Origin: Bin87 sp965262485
GTDB taxonomy: Bacteria; Chloroflexota; Dehalococcoidia; Lucifugimonadales; UBA3495
Direction: 5' to 3'
Assembly (NCBI GenBank): GCA_965262485.1
Contig: OZ253540.1
Location: 1,178,001-1,242,000 of the forward strand
DNA length: 64,000 nt
The position numbers and the translations under genes were made by a program. The notes below the pieces were generated by a model, which worked only from the letters and a program-made list of their open reading frames with translations, was not told where the DNA came from and searched no databases. Shown here one piece after another: positions 41,030 through 50,877 of this stretch (positions are counted from its first letter, which is position 1; every line of letters starts with the position of its first letter).

Positions 41030-42861
41030 GATTGGACATACCCCCGCAGCACCGCCAGGAACGCCTCTCCATACCGCTCCAGCTTGGCCGGCCCCACGCC
41101 CGATACCCGCAGCATGGCCTGACGGTCGGTTGGCCTGGCCGCCGCCATCGCCTTCAGAGTTGCGTCGCTGAAAACCACGAACGCCGGCACGTTCTGCTCA
41201 TCGGCCAGCCGGCGACGCAGCGCGCGCAGTTCATCAAACAAACCTTCGTCATATTCAGCAGTTATGCCAACCATTGCAACCGCGGACCTTTTACGCACGT
41301 TGTCGCGCCGCTCCCGTTTGACCTCAGGCTCATCCACCCGCATATCCAGCGTCAAATTGGCCCGGCTCCGCAGCCACTCCCGCCCGGCGACGGTTACGCT
41401 GACGGTGGCGTACTGGCCGTCGGCCCTGGCCAGCAGTCCTTTCTCAACCAGCCCGTCGGCGAACCGACGCAGTCCGTTGCGGTCATAGTCGTCAACGATG
41501 CCGAACACGCTCAACTGGTCGTGGCCCAGCTCCCGTATCCGTTCCAGGTTGCTCCCCAGCAGCACGTTGATCACGTGGGCAATGCCGAACCGCTCTCCGG
41601 TGCGTACCACCGCCGACAGCAGTTTTTGGGACACCAGCGTAACGTCCACCGGACGCCGCTCGGCCAGGCACACGTCGCAGTTGCCGCAGGTTTCGCCGGG
41701 TATCGTGTCGCCAAAGTACGCCAGCAGGTACTTGCGCCGGCAAGTTTGGAGCCGGCCGTAGTCAACCATCTGTTGCAGTTGCCGTTCGGACACGGCTCTG
41801 GCGTCGCCCGTCATTCCCTGGATGAAGTATTCCTGCTTGGCGCGGTCGCCCTCGCTGAAAAACAGCACGCAGTCGCTGGGCAGCCCGTCGCGCCCAGCCC
41901 GTCCCGTCTCCTGGTAGTAGCCCTCAATGGACTTGGGCAGCGCGTAGTGAACCACCAGCCGGATGTCGGGTTTGTCGATGCCCATGCCAAAGGCAATCGT
42001 AGCGGCAACGATGGGAACTTCGCCGTCAATAAACCGTTCCTGAGTTATGCGACGGATTTCCGGGTCAAGCCCAGCGTGATACGCCGCTGTTGGGTGGCCG
42101 TGGGCCGTCAGCCGAGTAGCCAGTTCCTCAGTTTCCTTGCGCGAAAAGCAATAAACAATCGCCGACTGCCCTCTCCGTTCGTTCAACAAGCCCAGCAGAG
42201 CTTCCCACGCTCCTGTTCTGCGCTGCACGCGATAAGTCAGGTTGGCCCGGTCAAAACCGGACACGAACTGCGCGCCGTCATACAGCGCCAGTTGCTCCAC
42301 TATGTCCTGACGCACCCGCTCGGTAGCCGTCGCCGTCAGCGCCATTACCGGAGTTTGGGGAAACTGCCTCCGCAGGTCGGACAGGGCGCGATAGTCGGGG
42401 CGGAAATCATGGCCCCATTCGCTGATGCAGTGCGCCTCGTCGATGGCGATGAGGCGCAAGTCCAGCGTGCCCAGGAGCCGCTGAAAGCCGGGCATACTGA
42501 CCCGCTCCGGAGCAACGTACAGCAAGCTGACCCTGCCGGCTTGCGCCCGTCGCTCCACGTCGGCGGCGGTTGCGTTGTCCAGGCTGCTGTTGAGGAACTC
42601 GGCGGGGATGCCGTTGGCCCGCAGGCCATCCACCTGGTCCTTCATCAGCGCAATCAGCGGCGACACCACCAGGGTCAGCCCACCAAGCGCCAGCGCTGGC
42701 AACTGGTAGCACAGGGACTTGCCCCCGCCCGTCGGCATGACCACCAGGCTGTTGCGTCCGGACAGGGCGTTGCTGATTACCGCCTCCTGGCCGGGACGAA
42801 ATTCATCGTACCCGAAATGCTGTTTTAGCAGTTGGCGCAGAGTCAGGGTTTCATCCGCCAT
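41026..42861 (-). CDS. recQ: ATP-dependent DNA helicase RecQ
   Basis: 611 residues. 3'-5' DNA helicase of recombination and fork repair. Motifs in order: FRPGQEAVISNALSG (motif 0), Walker A MPTGGGKSLCYQLPA, DEAH box IAIDEAHCISEWGHDFR, ALTATATERV, the helicase C domain ending GYYQETGRAGRDG, four zinc Cys including CGNCDVC (about 375), the RQC winged helix and a C-terminal HRDC domain (about 530-605). Length and architecture are those of classic RecQ. It lies 41 bases downstream of hemL in the same direction. Confidence 0.95.
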   Translation of the reverse strand: MADETLTLRQLLKQHFGYDEFRPGQEAVISNALSGRNSLVVMPTGGGKSLCYQLPALALGGLTLVVSPLIALMKDQVDGLRANGIPAEFLNSSLDNATAADVERRAQAGRVSLLYVAPERVSMPGFQRLLGTLDLRLIAIDEAHCISEWGHDFRPDYRALSDLRRQFPQTPVMALTATATERVRQDIVEQLALYDGAQFVSGFDRANLTYRVQRRTGAWEALLGLLNERRGQSAIVYCFSRKETEELATRLTAHGHPTAAYHAGLDPEIRRITQERFIDGEVPIVAATIAFGMGIDKPDIRLVVHYALPKSIEGYYQETGRAGRDGLPSDCVLFFSEGDRAKQEYFIQGMTGDARAVSERQLQQMVDYGRLQTCRRKYLLAYFGDTIPGETCGNCDVCLAERRPVDVTLVSQKLLSAVVRTGERFGIAHVINVLLGSNLERIRELGHDQLSVFGIVDDYDRNGLRRFADGLVEKGLLARADGQYATVSVTVAGREWLRSRANLTLDMRVDEPEVKRERRDNVRKRSAVAMVGITAEYDEGLFDELRALRRRLADEQNVPAFVVFSDATLKAMAAARPTDRQAMLRVSGVGPAKLERYGEAFLAVLRGYVQS

Positions 42862-42902
42862 TGCCACCCATCCGCCGGGATAATCCGGTAGCCTCCCAGA
42901 TG

Positions 42903-44189
42903 CTACCCCATCGCTGCCAGCGCGTCGCCCACCGCCACAATCGTGCGATCTATGTCGGCGTCGGTGTGGGCGATGGACACGAACCCGGCCTCGAATTGCG
43001 ATGGCGCGATGTACACGCCCCGCTCCAGCAGCGCGTGCATGTATCGCCCGTAGGCTGCCGCGTCCGACTGCTCCACCTGCGCCAGGGACGTAACCGGGCC
43101 GGGATTGAAAAACCCGGTGAACATTGAAGCCACCCGATTGATCGTGGACGGTATCTCCGCGGTGGCAAACGCATGCGCTATGCCTTCCGTCAAGCGCACC
43201 GCTGTTGCTTCGAGCTGATCGTAAACGCCGGGGCGTTGCATTTCGGTGAGCGTGGCCACGCCGGCGGCCACTGCAAGCGGGTTGCCGGACAACGTTCCCG
43301 CCTGATACATGGGCCCCAGGGGAGCCACCATCTGCATAATGTCGGAGCGACCGCCGTACGCACCCACCGGCAAGCCACCCCCGATGATTTTGCCCATCGT
43401 GGTGATGTCCGGGGTGATGCCGTAGAGGGTTTGAGCGCCTCCGTAAGCGACACGAAAGCCGGTAATGACCTCGTCGAATATGAGCAGCGCACCGTGGGAT
43501 TCGGTGATGCGCCGCAATCCGTCCAGGAACCCGTCTGCGGGCGGGACGACCCCCATGTTGCCGGCCACCGGTTCCACGATGACGGCGGCAATGTCTTCGG
43601 GCCAGGCATCGAACAGGCTTTCAACCGAAGATATGTCGTTGTAGGCCGCGACCAGGGTTTCGGCGGCATAGGATTCCGGAACTCCGGCGCTGGTGGGAAC
43701 CCCGTGAGTTAGCGCGCCCGATCCGGCCTGCACCAGCAAACCGTCGGCGTGCCCGTGGTAGTTGCCGGCGAATTTCACAATCTTGGAGCGGCCGGTAAAC
43801 GCCCGAGCCAGGCGCAACGCGGACATGCAGGCCTCGGTTCCCGAATTGACCAGGCGAACCATGTCCACGGAAGGCAGCGCGTGGCATATCATCTCGGCAA
43901 GCTGGACTTCCTGCTCCACCGGCGCGCCAAACGAGGTGCCATCGGCCGCGGCACGCTGCACCGCGTCGACGATGGCCGGATGGGCGTGTCCGAGCGCGAG
44001 CGGTCCCCAGGATCCGAGGTAGTCGATATATTCATTGCCGTCAACGTCCCAGACGCGGGCGCCGTTCCCGCGGGCAATGAATGGAGGTGTTCCTTCCACG
44101 GCGCGAAAAGAACGCACGGGACTGTTGACGCCGCCGGGGATGAATCGTTGCGCCCGTTCGAATAACTGCTGGGACCGTTGTTGTTGCAT
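42903..44189 (-). CDS. hemL: glutamate-1-semialdehyde 2,1-aminomutase
   Basis: 428 residues. Converts glutamate-1-semialdehyde to 5-aminolevulinate with PLP. The Schiff-base Lys is in TTMGKIIGGGLPVG (about residue 267), preceded by IFDEVITGFRV; the N-terminal FIPGGVNSPVRSF is the family's gate region. It is the last gene of the tetrapyrrole operon, 46 bases after hemB. With HemA it forms the C5 route to ALA. Confidence 0.95.
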   Translation of the reverse strand: MQQQRSQQLFERAQRFIPGGVNSPVRSFRAVEGTPPFIARGNGARVWDVDGNEYIDYLGSWGPLALGHAHPAIVDAVQRAAADGTSFGAPVEQEVQLAEMICHALPSVDMVRLVNSGTEACMSALRLARAFTGRSKIVKFAGNYHGHADGLLVQAGSGALTHGVPTSAGVPESYAAETLVAAYNDISSVESLFDAWPEDIAAVIVEPVAGNMGVVPPADGFLDGLRRITESHGALLIFDEVITGFRVAYGGAQTLYGITPDITTMGKIIGGGLPVGAYGGRSDIMQMVAPLGPMYQAGTLSGNPLAVAAGVATLTEMQRPGVYDQLEATAVRLTEGIAHAFATAEIPSTINRVASMFTGFFNPGPVTSLAQVEQSDAAAYGRYMHALLERGVYIAPSQFEAGFVSIAHTDADIDRTIVAVGDALAAMG

Positions 44190-44235
44190 TGTGGCCGAAA
44201 CCTCTGTCGATTGGGAGTACGGTTGAATCGGTTGA

Positions 44236-45219
44236 TTACTCCGCGCCGCGCAGCCAACGGGCTACTTCCTTGGCGTGATAGGAGATGATGATGTCTGCGC
44301 CGGCCCGGCGGATGCCGGTGAGCAGTTCCAGTGTGATGGGTTTTTCGTCCACCCAACCGGCTCGAGAGGCTGCTTTCACCATTGAGTATTCGCCGCTAAC
44401 GTTGTAGGCGGCAAGGGGGTAGTCATACCGGTCGCGAGCCTCCTTGATGACGTCCAGATAGGCCATAGCCGGTTTGACCATCACGATGTCTGCGCCTTCG
44501 GCGATGTCCGATTCGATCTCGCGCATTGCCATGCGTCGGTTGGCGGAGTCCATCTGGTAGCTGCGGCGGTCGCCAAACTGAGGCGTTGAGTCGGCGGCAA
44601 CGCGGAACGGCCCATAGAACGATGATGCGTACTTGGCCGCGTATCCCATGATGGGAGTGTCATCGTAACCGTGGGCGTCGAGGGTTTCTCGAATGGCGCG
44701 CACCTGGCCGTCCATCATCGACGATGGAGCCACCATGTCGGCGCCGGCCTGAACTTGCGTCAATGCCGAACGCGCCAACAGCTCAAGGGTGCCGTCGTTA
44801 TCGACCTTTCCGTTATCGATGAGGCCGCAGTGTCCGTGATCGGTGTATTCGCACAGGCAAACATCTCCGATGACCATCAGGCCGGGCGCTCTCTCTTTGA
44901 TTGTGCGGGTGGCTTCCTGAATAATTCCTTCAGGATCGTAAGCGCCGCTGCCAACTGCGTCTTTTTCCGGCGGCAAACCAAAAAGCAAAACCGACGGTAT
45001 CCCCAGCTCGACGATCTCGTCGATTTCTTCATGGAGCCGGTCGATGGACGTGTGAAAACAACCGGGCATGGGTTCTATTTCATTGCGGATGTTTTCACCG
45101 TGGGTTACAAACATCGGGTAAATGAAATTAGCGGTATCCAACCGGGTTTCGCGGACGAGATCGCGCACCGGCGCTTTCTCCCGCAATCGCCTCATGCGCA
45201 AATCTGGATGTTTCAGCAT
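44236..45219 (-). CDS. hemB: porphobilinogen synthase (ALA dehydratase)
   Basis: 327 residues. Condenses two ALA to porphobilinogen. The two active-site Lys are in GYAAKYASSFYGPFR (about 197) and IVMVKPAMAYLD (about 250). The zinc-type metal loop is DVCLCEYTDHGHCGL with three Cys (about 120-132), so this is a zinc rather than magnesium enzyme. It follows the CobA-HemD gene by 37 bases. Confidence 0.95.
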   Translation of the reverse strand: MLKHPDLRMRRLREKAPVRDLVRETRLDTANFIYPMFVTHGENIRNEIEPMPGCFHTSIDRLHEEIDEIVELGIPSVLLFGLPPEKDAVGSGAYDPEGIIQEATRTIKERAPGLMVIGDVCLCEYTDHGHCGLIDNGKVDNDGTLELLARSALTQVQAGADMVAPSSMMDGQVRAIRETLDAHGYDDTPIMGYAAKYASSFYGPFRVAADSTPQFGDRRSYQMDSANRRMAMREIESDIAEGADIVMVKPAMAYLDVIKEARDRYDYPLAAYNVSGEYSMVKAASRAGWVDEKPITLELLTGIRRAGADIIISYHAKEVARWLRGAE

Positions 45220-45256
45220 GACTTCCCTCCGTCTCCCCCGTTCTGAATCAGCGATG

Positions 45257-46780
45257 TTAGGCCGCGTAGAATTTTACCATTGCGTCGGCCAGTCCTTCGA
45301 CGGTGGCCTCGTCAGCGACGACGTTTACGTTCAATCCCAGTTCGACGGCGGTTGCGGCGGTAATCGGGCCGATACAAGCCACCAGGCAATCGTCCAGCAA
45401 GGACCGGTTTTCGCCCATGATTTCCACCAGGTTGCGTACCGTTGAGGAACTGGTGAAGGTTACCACATCAACGCCGTTGCGCAGGACGTCCACGGCCTTC
45501 TGTTCTATGCCGGCGGGGCGCACGTTCCGATATGCGGCGACGCGGCGGACATTGGCGCCCAGCCCGGCCAACCCACTGGCCAGAGCATCCCTGCCGATGG
45601 CGGAACCCGGCAACACGACCAGCCGATCTTTCCAATCGCGGCCGGACAGTTCGGCAACCACGTCCTCTGATACCGACCTGCGAGGCACAAAATCGGGTTG
45701 GATGCCACGGGCAACCAGGGCATCTGAAGTTGCCGGGCCGATGGCCGCGATCGTGGAACCCGCGAAGTAGCGGGCGTCGTAATTCAGCGCGTTCAACCGG
45801 TTCCAGACGTGTTCGACCGCGTTGGCGCTGGCAAAAATTATCCAGCGACCGGCGACGCCGGCAGTCTCCGTCAGCAGTTGGTCCAGCTCGGCGTAATCTT
45901 CCAGCGGGCCAATTTCGATGGAAGGAAGTTCAATCGGGTCTGCGCCCAGCTGCGATAGGATTTCAACGAAGCGGGAAGTTTGGGTTCGCGACCTGGTAAC
46001 AAGCACCCGTTTGCCCCAGAGAGGCCGGCGGTCGAACCACCCCACGTTGTCGCGCAGGCTGGCAACCTCCCCGATTACCGCTATCACCGGGGCCGCTATC
46101 CCAGCCTGTTTGCCGCGCTCCACGATGTTCGCCAGGGTGCCGGTTACGGTGCGTTGACGCTGCCAAGTTCCCCATTGAACCAGGGCGACCGGAGTCTCGG
46201 CGCTCATACCATTGTCTCGCAGCGTGGACAGGATGCCGGGCAGGGCCGCCCACCCCATCAACACCACCAGGGTGCCGCCGGTTTTGGCCAATACAGCCCA
46301 GGGGGTATTGGTTTCGGTCTTGGTTGGGTCTTCGCTGCCCGTTACCACTGTAACCGACGTGGCTATGCCCCGGTGCGTTACCGGTATCCCGGCGTAAGCT
46401 GCTGCGGCCACGGCGGACGTTACCCCCGGCACGACCTCGAATGGAACACCGGCATCGGCAAGGGCGATGGCCTCTTCGCCGCCGCGACCGAACACGAAGG
46501 GATCACCGCCTTTTAACCGCACCACCTCATTCCCGGCGGATCCTTCTGCGACCAGGAGTTCGTTGATCTCCGATTGCGATAACGCCTGCCTGCCCCGTTC
46601 TTTCCCCACAAAAATATGCCGGGACGTTGTTTTGGAGAGTGCCAACAGGGAGGGATCCAGGAGTCGGTCGTACACCACGACATCGGCGGCGGCCAACACC
46701 CGGGCCCCTTTGACGGTCAGCAAGCCCGGATCACCCGGACCCGCGCCAACCAAATAGACGATTCCCCGTGATGCGACCAT
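45257..46780 (-). CDS. cobA-hemD: fused uroporphyrinogen-III methyltransferase / uroporphyrinogen-III synthase
   Basis: 507 residues, two enzymes. Residues 1-245: SUMT (CobA/CysG-C) with the SAM loop VYLVGAGPGDPGLLTVKG, ADVVVYDRLL, the FVFGRGGEEA region and PVTHRGIATSVTVVTG. Residues 255-507: HemD with the two-domain fold (WIIFASANAVEHVWNRL, VDVVTFTSSSTVRNLVEIMG). The fusion makes uro'gen III and methylates it to precorrin-2, sending flux to siroheme. Such CobA-HemD fusions occur in several anaerobic and Chloroflexota lineages. Confidence 0.94.
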   Translation of the reverse strand: MVASRGIVYLVGAGPGDPGLLTVKGARVLAAADVVVYDRLLDPSLLALSKTTSRHIFVGKERGRQALSQSEINELLVAEGSAGNEVVRLKGGDPFVFGRGGEEAIALADAGVPFEVVPGVTSAVAAAAYAGIPVTHRGIATSVTVVTGSEDPTKTETNTPWAVLAKTGGTLVVLMGWAALPGILSTLRDNGMSAETPVALVQWGTWQRQRTVTGTLANIVERGKQAGIAAPVIAVIGEVASLRDNVGWFDRRPLWGKRVLVTRSRTQTSRFVEILSQLGADPIELPSIEIGPLEDYAELDQLLTETAGVAGRWIIFASANAVEHVWNRLNALNYDARYFAGSTIAAIGPATSDALVARGIQPDFVPRRSVSEDVVAELSGRDWKDRLVVLPGSAIGRDALASGLAGLGANVRRVAAYRNVRPAGIEQKAVDVLRNGVDVVTFTSSSTVRNLVEIMGENRSLLDDCLVACIGPITAATAVELGLNVNVVADEATVEGLADAMVKFYAA

Positions 46781-46817
46781 GGCAAGATGCTATATCAATT
46801 TGGAGATCGAGCGCCAG

Positions 46818-47759
46818 TCAGCTTGAGGCCAGCAGCGAACCGGCGCCCTGTTGGCGAAGGTCATTCCAGGCCGCAGCCGCCAGTTCGGCCGGCGCTTCCA
46901 TGGCGCCGACCACAGTGGCGCGAAACGCGGTAGCCCCGTCGGTGGAAGAAAGGAATACAGTCAACGCCAGGTCGTCAAGATTGGCACTCACGGGTTTGGC
47001 GTAGGCGCCAACGGGAGTCTGACACCCACCTCCCAATGCCTCGAGGAATCCCCGTTCTGCGGCCACCGATGCTTCGGTATCGCAGTGGTTGGCAGCCAGG
47101 ACGATCTCGCGCATCCAATCGTCGCTCTGCCGTATCTCCACGGCCATCGCGCCCTGCCCGGGCGGGGGCACGAATTCGGTGGCCGGCAGATATTCGGTGA
47201 TCACGTCTTCCAACCCCATGCGTATCAGGCCGGCGGCGGCGGCGATGGTACCGTCGCATTCTTCTCCGGCAGCTTTGCGGAGGCGCGTGTCCACGTTGCC
47301 GCGAATGGGAACGATCTCCAGGTCGGGCCGGCGGCGGGCGAGCTGTGCCTTCCGGCGGGGGCTGCTGGTACCGATTCGTTTGCCCAACGGGAAATCGTCC
47401 AGCGTCGTACCAAGGTGAGATACGAAAACATCGCGAGGGTCGGCTCTTTCCAGCACTGCGCCGATGCACATCCCGTCGGGCAAAGCGGTGGGCATGTCCT
47501 TCAGACTGTGCACGGCCATATCGATTTCGCCCTTTTCCAACCGGTACTCGATCTCTTTGACAAAAACCCCCAATCCCATGCCGGCGAGGGGAGCGCGCTG
47601 GTCGGCATCGCCGCTGGTCGTAACCGTTACCGGCAAGAATTCTATGCCAGGATGAACCACCCTGAGAATGTTAAGGGTCAACTCCGTCTGAATCAAGGCA
47701 AGGCGGCTGCCTCGCGTGCCGACCCGCACAGTGGAGCGAGGATTGCTAATGGCGCCCAC
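46818..47759 (-). CDS. hemC: hydroxymethylbilane synthase (porphobilinogen deaminase)
   Basis: 313 residues. Joins four porphobilinogen units using a dipyrromethane cofactor on Cys, seen in LGGGCQTPVGAYA (about residue 245). Also visible: VGTRGSRLALIQTELTL, HSLKDMPTALPDGMCIGAVL and the Arg loop GTSSPRRKAQLA. The start is the GTG at 47759, overlapping the hemA end by 14 bases. It precedes cobA-hemD by 37 bases. Confidence 0.94.
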   Translation of the reverse strand: MGAISNPRSTVRVGTRGSRLALIQTELTLNILRVVHPGIEFLPVTVTTSGDADQRAPLAGMGLGVFVKEIEYRLEKGEIDMAVHSLKDMPTALPDGMCIGAVLERADPRDVFVSHLGTTLDDFPLGKRIGTSSPRRKAQLARRRPDLEIVPIRGNVDTRLRKAAGEECDGTIAAAAGLIRMGLEDVITEYLPATEFVPPPGQGAMAVEIRQSDDWMREIVLAANHCDTEASVAAERGFLEALGGGCQTPVGAYAKPVSANLDDLALTVFLSSTDGATAFRATVVGAMEAPAELAAAAWNDLRQQGAGSLLASS

Positions 47760-49026
47760 TACCCCGGCCCGTTTCGCCGTCTTCGCCGAATAGCCGTTCG
47801 GCGAGGGGATATACGTTTGCGCTGTTGGCGGAACGCAATCCAGCCGTAGGGCGATGCAGCAATTTCTTGACGAGTGCGTTGGTCATGGCGTCGAGGCGCT
47901 CCGCAAGTTCGCTTTCCTCATCGGCGCCCAGCATCCTGAGCGTCCGCGCAACCTCGGCCCGTCGGACCGTTTCGGCGCGCCGGCGCATGGAGGCGATGAG
48001 TTCCATGGTGTCTGACGAGTTCCATCGCTCAATAAACCGGGAACATTCTTCGTCAATGATACTGGAGGCGCGTTCAACTTCACGGTTCCAGCTGTCCAAC
48101 CCGGTTTCGGCCAGCTGACCCAGCGCGTCGATGTCATACAACCGCGCGCCGGCCAGATCGTTAACGGCCGGATCAACGTCTCGCGGTACGGCGATGTCGA
48201 TGAGCATGAGCGGTTCGTGAGAGCCGCGGGCCTCCAGCGCTTGCCGGACCAGGTCCGTCGAAACCACAAACCCCGGAGACCCGGTACTGCTGATAACCAG
48301 GTCCGCGCCGGAAAGGCTTTGGGATAAATCGTCGAACGGAGCAGATACGCCACCCAACTCTTTGGCCAGGTCATCGGCCCGCCAGGCGGTGCGGTTGGTG
48401 ACCGTTATCTGCTGAACGCCGGCGTCGGCCAGCGCCCGGGCCACCATGCGGCCGGCGTCACCGGCGCCGATAACGAGGGCGCGCTTGTCGTCCAGGCGAC
48501 TGAACATCCCACGGGCCAGTTGCACGGCGGCACGGCTGACGGACCGCGAATGGCGGCCGATGTTGGTCTCCCGGTGGACGCGGCGGCCGGCGCGGAGCGC
48601 GCTGTGGAACATGCGAGTGATGGGGTTGCTGGAGTAACCGGTTTCGCTGGCCACGCTAAATGCGGACCGCACCTGGCCCAGAATCTGCCTTTCGCCGACT
48701 ATCATCGATTCCAGGCCGCCGGCAACCCGGAACAGGTGGAGGGCGCAGTCGGCCTCCCAGAGTTGATACAGATGCTGTTCGAGTTCTACGCCCGGCACAC
48801 CGGAATATGCAATCAGGAAGTCACTGATCCTTCCCGCCAGGCTGTCATCATCCGAGTGATAGGTGTAAACCTCGGTACGATTGCAGGTGGAAAGAATTAC
48901 CGACTGCGGCACGTATTGAGAGAGTTGGCTGAGCGCGGAGGTCAACTGGTCACGTTCGACGCTCAACTGCTCTCGCAAATTCACCGGGGCGGTACGGTGG
49001 TCCAATCCCAGAACGACGAGGCTCAA
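47746..49026 (-). CDS. hemA: glutamyl-tRNA reductase
   Basis: 426 residues. Reduces glutamyl-tRNA(Glu) to glutamate-1-semialdehyde with NADPH, the first committed step. Motifs: GLDHRTAPVNLREQLS, the nucleophilic Cys in ILSTCNRTEVYTY (about residue 50), the NADPH Rossmann motif ALVIGAGDAGRMVA and the dimerisation tail. The start is TTG 49026: GGAGG lies seven bases upstream and TTGA overlaps the TGA of the precorrin-2 dehydrogenase gene, so translation is coupled. Confidence 0.94.
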   Translation of the reverse strand: MSLVVLGLDHRTAPVNLREQLSVERDQLTSALSQLSQYVPQSVILSTCNRTEVYTYHSDDDSLAGRISDFLIAYSGVPGVELEQHLYQLWEADCALHLFRVAGGLESMIVGERQILGQVRSAFSVASETGYSSNPITRMFHSALRAGRRVHRETNIGRHSRSVSRAAVQLARGMFSRLDDKRALVIGAGDAGRMVARALADAGVQQITVTNRTAWRADDLAKELGGVSAPFDDLSQSLSGADLVISSTGSPGFVVSTDLVRQALEARGSHEPLMLIDIAVPRDVDPAVNDLAGARLYDIDALGQLAETGLDSWNREVERASSIIDEECSRFIERWNSSDTMELIASMRRRAETVRRAEVARTLRMLGADEESELAERLDAMTNALVKKLLHRPTAGLRSANSANVYPLAERLFGEDGETGRGSGRH

Positions 49027-49742
49027 CTCACTGCCTCCGCGGCGCGCATGGCAGCCCGTTTGGCACACCCCCCGGGTCTGCAATGAGCCAGATCCGGGCA
49101 CATTTCGGGAATACCGGGATCCTCGAGTTGACTCAAGATAATCTCGACTGCCTCATCATCGTTACCGTTGTGGGTGATTTGCAGCAATTCCTCTGTGATC
49201 ACACATTGCCAGCGTGTGGGGTCGATGGCGGTACGTTTTTCCTTGATGACCCGGCGCGCCTGGGAGAGGACGCCGGCCAGTTCGGCCCATTGCAAAATTC
49301 GCGCCTCGGACAGGACCTCCCGCATTTTGCGGGCCAACGCCGGGCTGGCTCCGCCGGTCGAAATCGCCAATGTGATGGGATCGCGGCGGACGATGGAAGG
49401 GGCGATAAACGTACACTGGTCCGGATCGTCAACGACGTTGAGCAGCACGCCCCGACCCTCGGCTTCCTCGTGTATCTGGCGATTGACGTGCCAGACATTG
49501 GTGGCCGCCACCGCGATAAACGCGCCGTCCAGGTCACCGGGTTTGTATTCCCGTTGAATCCAGACCACATCGCCGCGTTGAACCGCCCGCTTGATCCCGT
49601 CGGTAGCCTGCGGACTGATTATTGTGATGTCGGCGCCGGCGTCGCGCAGCGCGGAGATCTTGCCCTGGGCAACGGTACCGCCACCCACGATGACGCAGCT
49701 TTTGCCAGCCAGGTTGAGATAGACAGGATAATATTCAGGCAT
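49023..49742 (-). CDS. precorrin-2 dehydrogenase / sirohydrochlorin ferrochelatase-type protein
   Basis: 239 residues. The SirC/Met8/CysG-N Rossmann domain (PVYLNLAGKSCVIVGGGTVA, NVVDDPDQCTFIAPSIVRRD, and ISTGGASPALARKMRE) oxidises precorrin-2 with NAD+; Met8/CysG-type members also insert iron. The His/Asp catalytic residue region (VVDDPDQCTF) is intact. The C-terminal tail has a Cys/His-rich piece (MCPDLAHCRPGGCAKRAAM) unlike simple SirC, function unclear. It directly follows the ahbAB gene by 52 bases and overlaps hemA by four. Confidence 0.9.
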   Translation of the reverse strand: MPEYYPVYLNLAGKSCVIVGGGTVAQGKISALRDAGADITIISPQATDGIKRAVQRGDVVWIQREYKPGDLDGAFIAVAATNVWHVNRQIHEEAEGRGVLLNVVDDPDQCTFIAPSIVRRDPITLAISTGGASPALARKMREVLSEARILQWAELAGVLSQARRVIKEKRTAIDPTRWQCVITEELLQITHNGNDDEAVEIILSQLEDPGIPEMCPDLAHCRPGGCAKRAAMRAAEAVS

Positions 49743-49794
49743 CGTTGAAATCCACTACTGATAATACCCGTGCCGATGGCAATCCAATCTGGAA

Positions 49795-50877
49795 TTACTG
49801 CGCGACCGGTTCGGCCAGCGCTTCGGCATCTTCGGGCGAATCCCAAGACGACTCGTAATCCTCTACAAAGTACCTGACCCGGGTCTTTTTGTACTCACGG
49901 GTGCTGTACAGGAGCAAGTTTTCGGTGATCCCTGCGGCCTGGCCGATCTCGCGCCCAATGGCCTCGCATTCGTCTCGGGTGGGTGCGTGCACCATCGTGA
50001 AATGGCTATATTCCCAATCGGGAAACGTGGGGCGTTCGTAGCAATGGGTCACCGCCGGGTTTTCGGCCATGATCATGCCGACCTCTTCGGAACGTTCGGG
50101 CGGCACTTTCCAAACGATCATGGCGTTGGCGCGGAACCCAGACCTGCGGTGATGCAACACAGCGCTATAACGGCGCATCAATTTGCGCTCCTGGTACTCG
50201 GCCAGCTGCTGGAAAAACTGGGGAACCGTCAGCCCCAATCTCTGAGCGATGCCAGCGAAGGGGTGTGATTCAAGCGGAAGGTCTTCCTGGGCTTCGCGGA
50301 TCACCTGTTTGTCCCATTCGGTAATGTCCTGCGCTTGATTCCAGTCGGCAGCCGGCCTTTGAGTCTGGCCGATACCGTCCGGGCTGTAATTGAAAGCATC
50401 GCTGCGACGTTTCACCATATCGAAGTTCACGCCAATCTTGAAAAATCTGATGGTGGGCATGATGCGATATTCGATGGCGCCGGTCTGAGCGGCCATCCAG
50501 CGAACGGTTTGCTCCAGATCGCCGTCGGGTGGTACCGCCAGCGTGAACCACAGGTTGTAGTACGAGCCTTCGCGGGCGTAGTTATGGCTGACTCCGGGAT
50601 GCCGATTGATGAAGATCGCTCCGGCGTGGAGGTCGTCCTGGCCGTAAGCAAAAGCGACGAGGGTCGTTTTATACCCGAGACGGCGAGTATCGAAAATCGC
50701 GCTGATTTGCCGCACCACGTTCTGCCGTTTGAGTTCGGCGAGGCGGGTCAGTACCTCAGATTCGGCGATGCCCAACTCGTTTCCGACTTCCAGGTACGGC
50801 TGCTCCACAACCGGGAAATTGCTCTGGATGATGTTGAGCAATTTGCGGTCAACGATGTCCATTGTGTCGGTAGTCAT
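49795..50877 (-). CDS. ahbAB: fused siroheme decarboxylase (AhbA-AhbB type)
   Basis: 360 residues made of two similar halves, each a winged-helix plus ferredoxin-like domain of the AhbA/NirD type: residues 1-165 (LNIIQSNFPVVEQPYLEVGN, RQISAIFDTRRLGYKTTLVA, SHNYAREGSYYNLWFT) and 185-345 (LTVPQFFQQLAEYQERKL, AVLHHRRSGFRANAMIVW, THCYERPTFPDWEYSHFT). The H-x-Y-x-R motif before the aromatic strand occurs in both halves. This enzyme turns siroheme into 12,18-didecarboxysiroheme. It overlaps the regulator gene by four bases (ATGA). The fold resembles Lrp, but the operon context settles the call. Confidence 0.9.
   Translation of the reverse strand: MTTDTMDIVDRKLLNIIQSNFPVVEQPYLEVGNELGIAESEVLTRLAELKRQNVVRQISAIFDTRRLGYKTTLVAFAYGQDDLHAGAIFINRHPGVSHNYAREGSYYNLWFTLAVPPDGDLEQTVRWMAAQTGAIEYRIMPTIRFFKIGVNFDMVKRRSDAFNYSPDGIGQTQRPAADWNQAQDITEWDKQVIREAQEDLPLESHPFAGIAQRLGLTVPQFFQQLAEYQERKLMRRYSAVLHHRRSGFRANAMIVWKVPPERSEEVGMIMAENPAVTHCYERPTFPDWEYSHFTMVHAPTRDECEAIGREIGQAAGITENLLLYSTREYKKTRVRYFVEDYESSWDSPEDAEALAEPVAQ

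Noticed and set aside
49795..50877. Lrp/AsnC-type transcription regulator
   Set aside because: Two winged-helix plus ferredoxin-like halves in tandem, H-x-Y-x-R motifs and the position inside a siroheme operon fit siroheme decarboxylase AhbA-AhbB.
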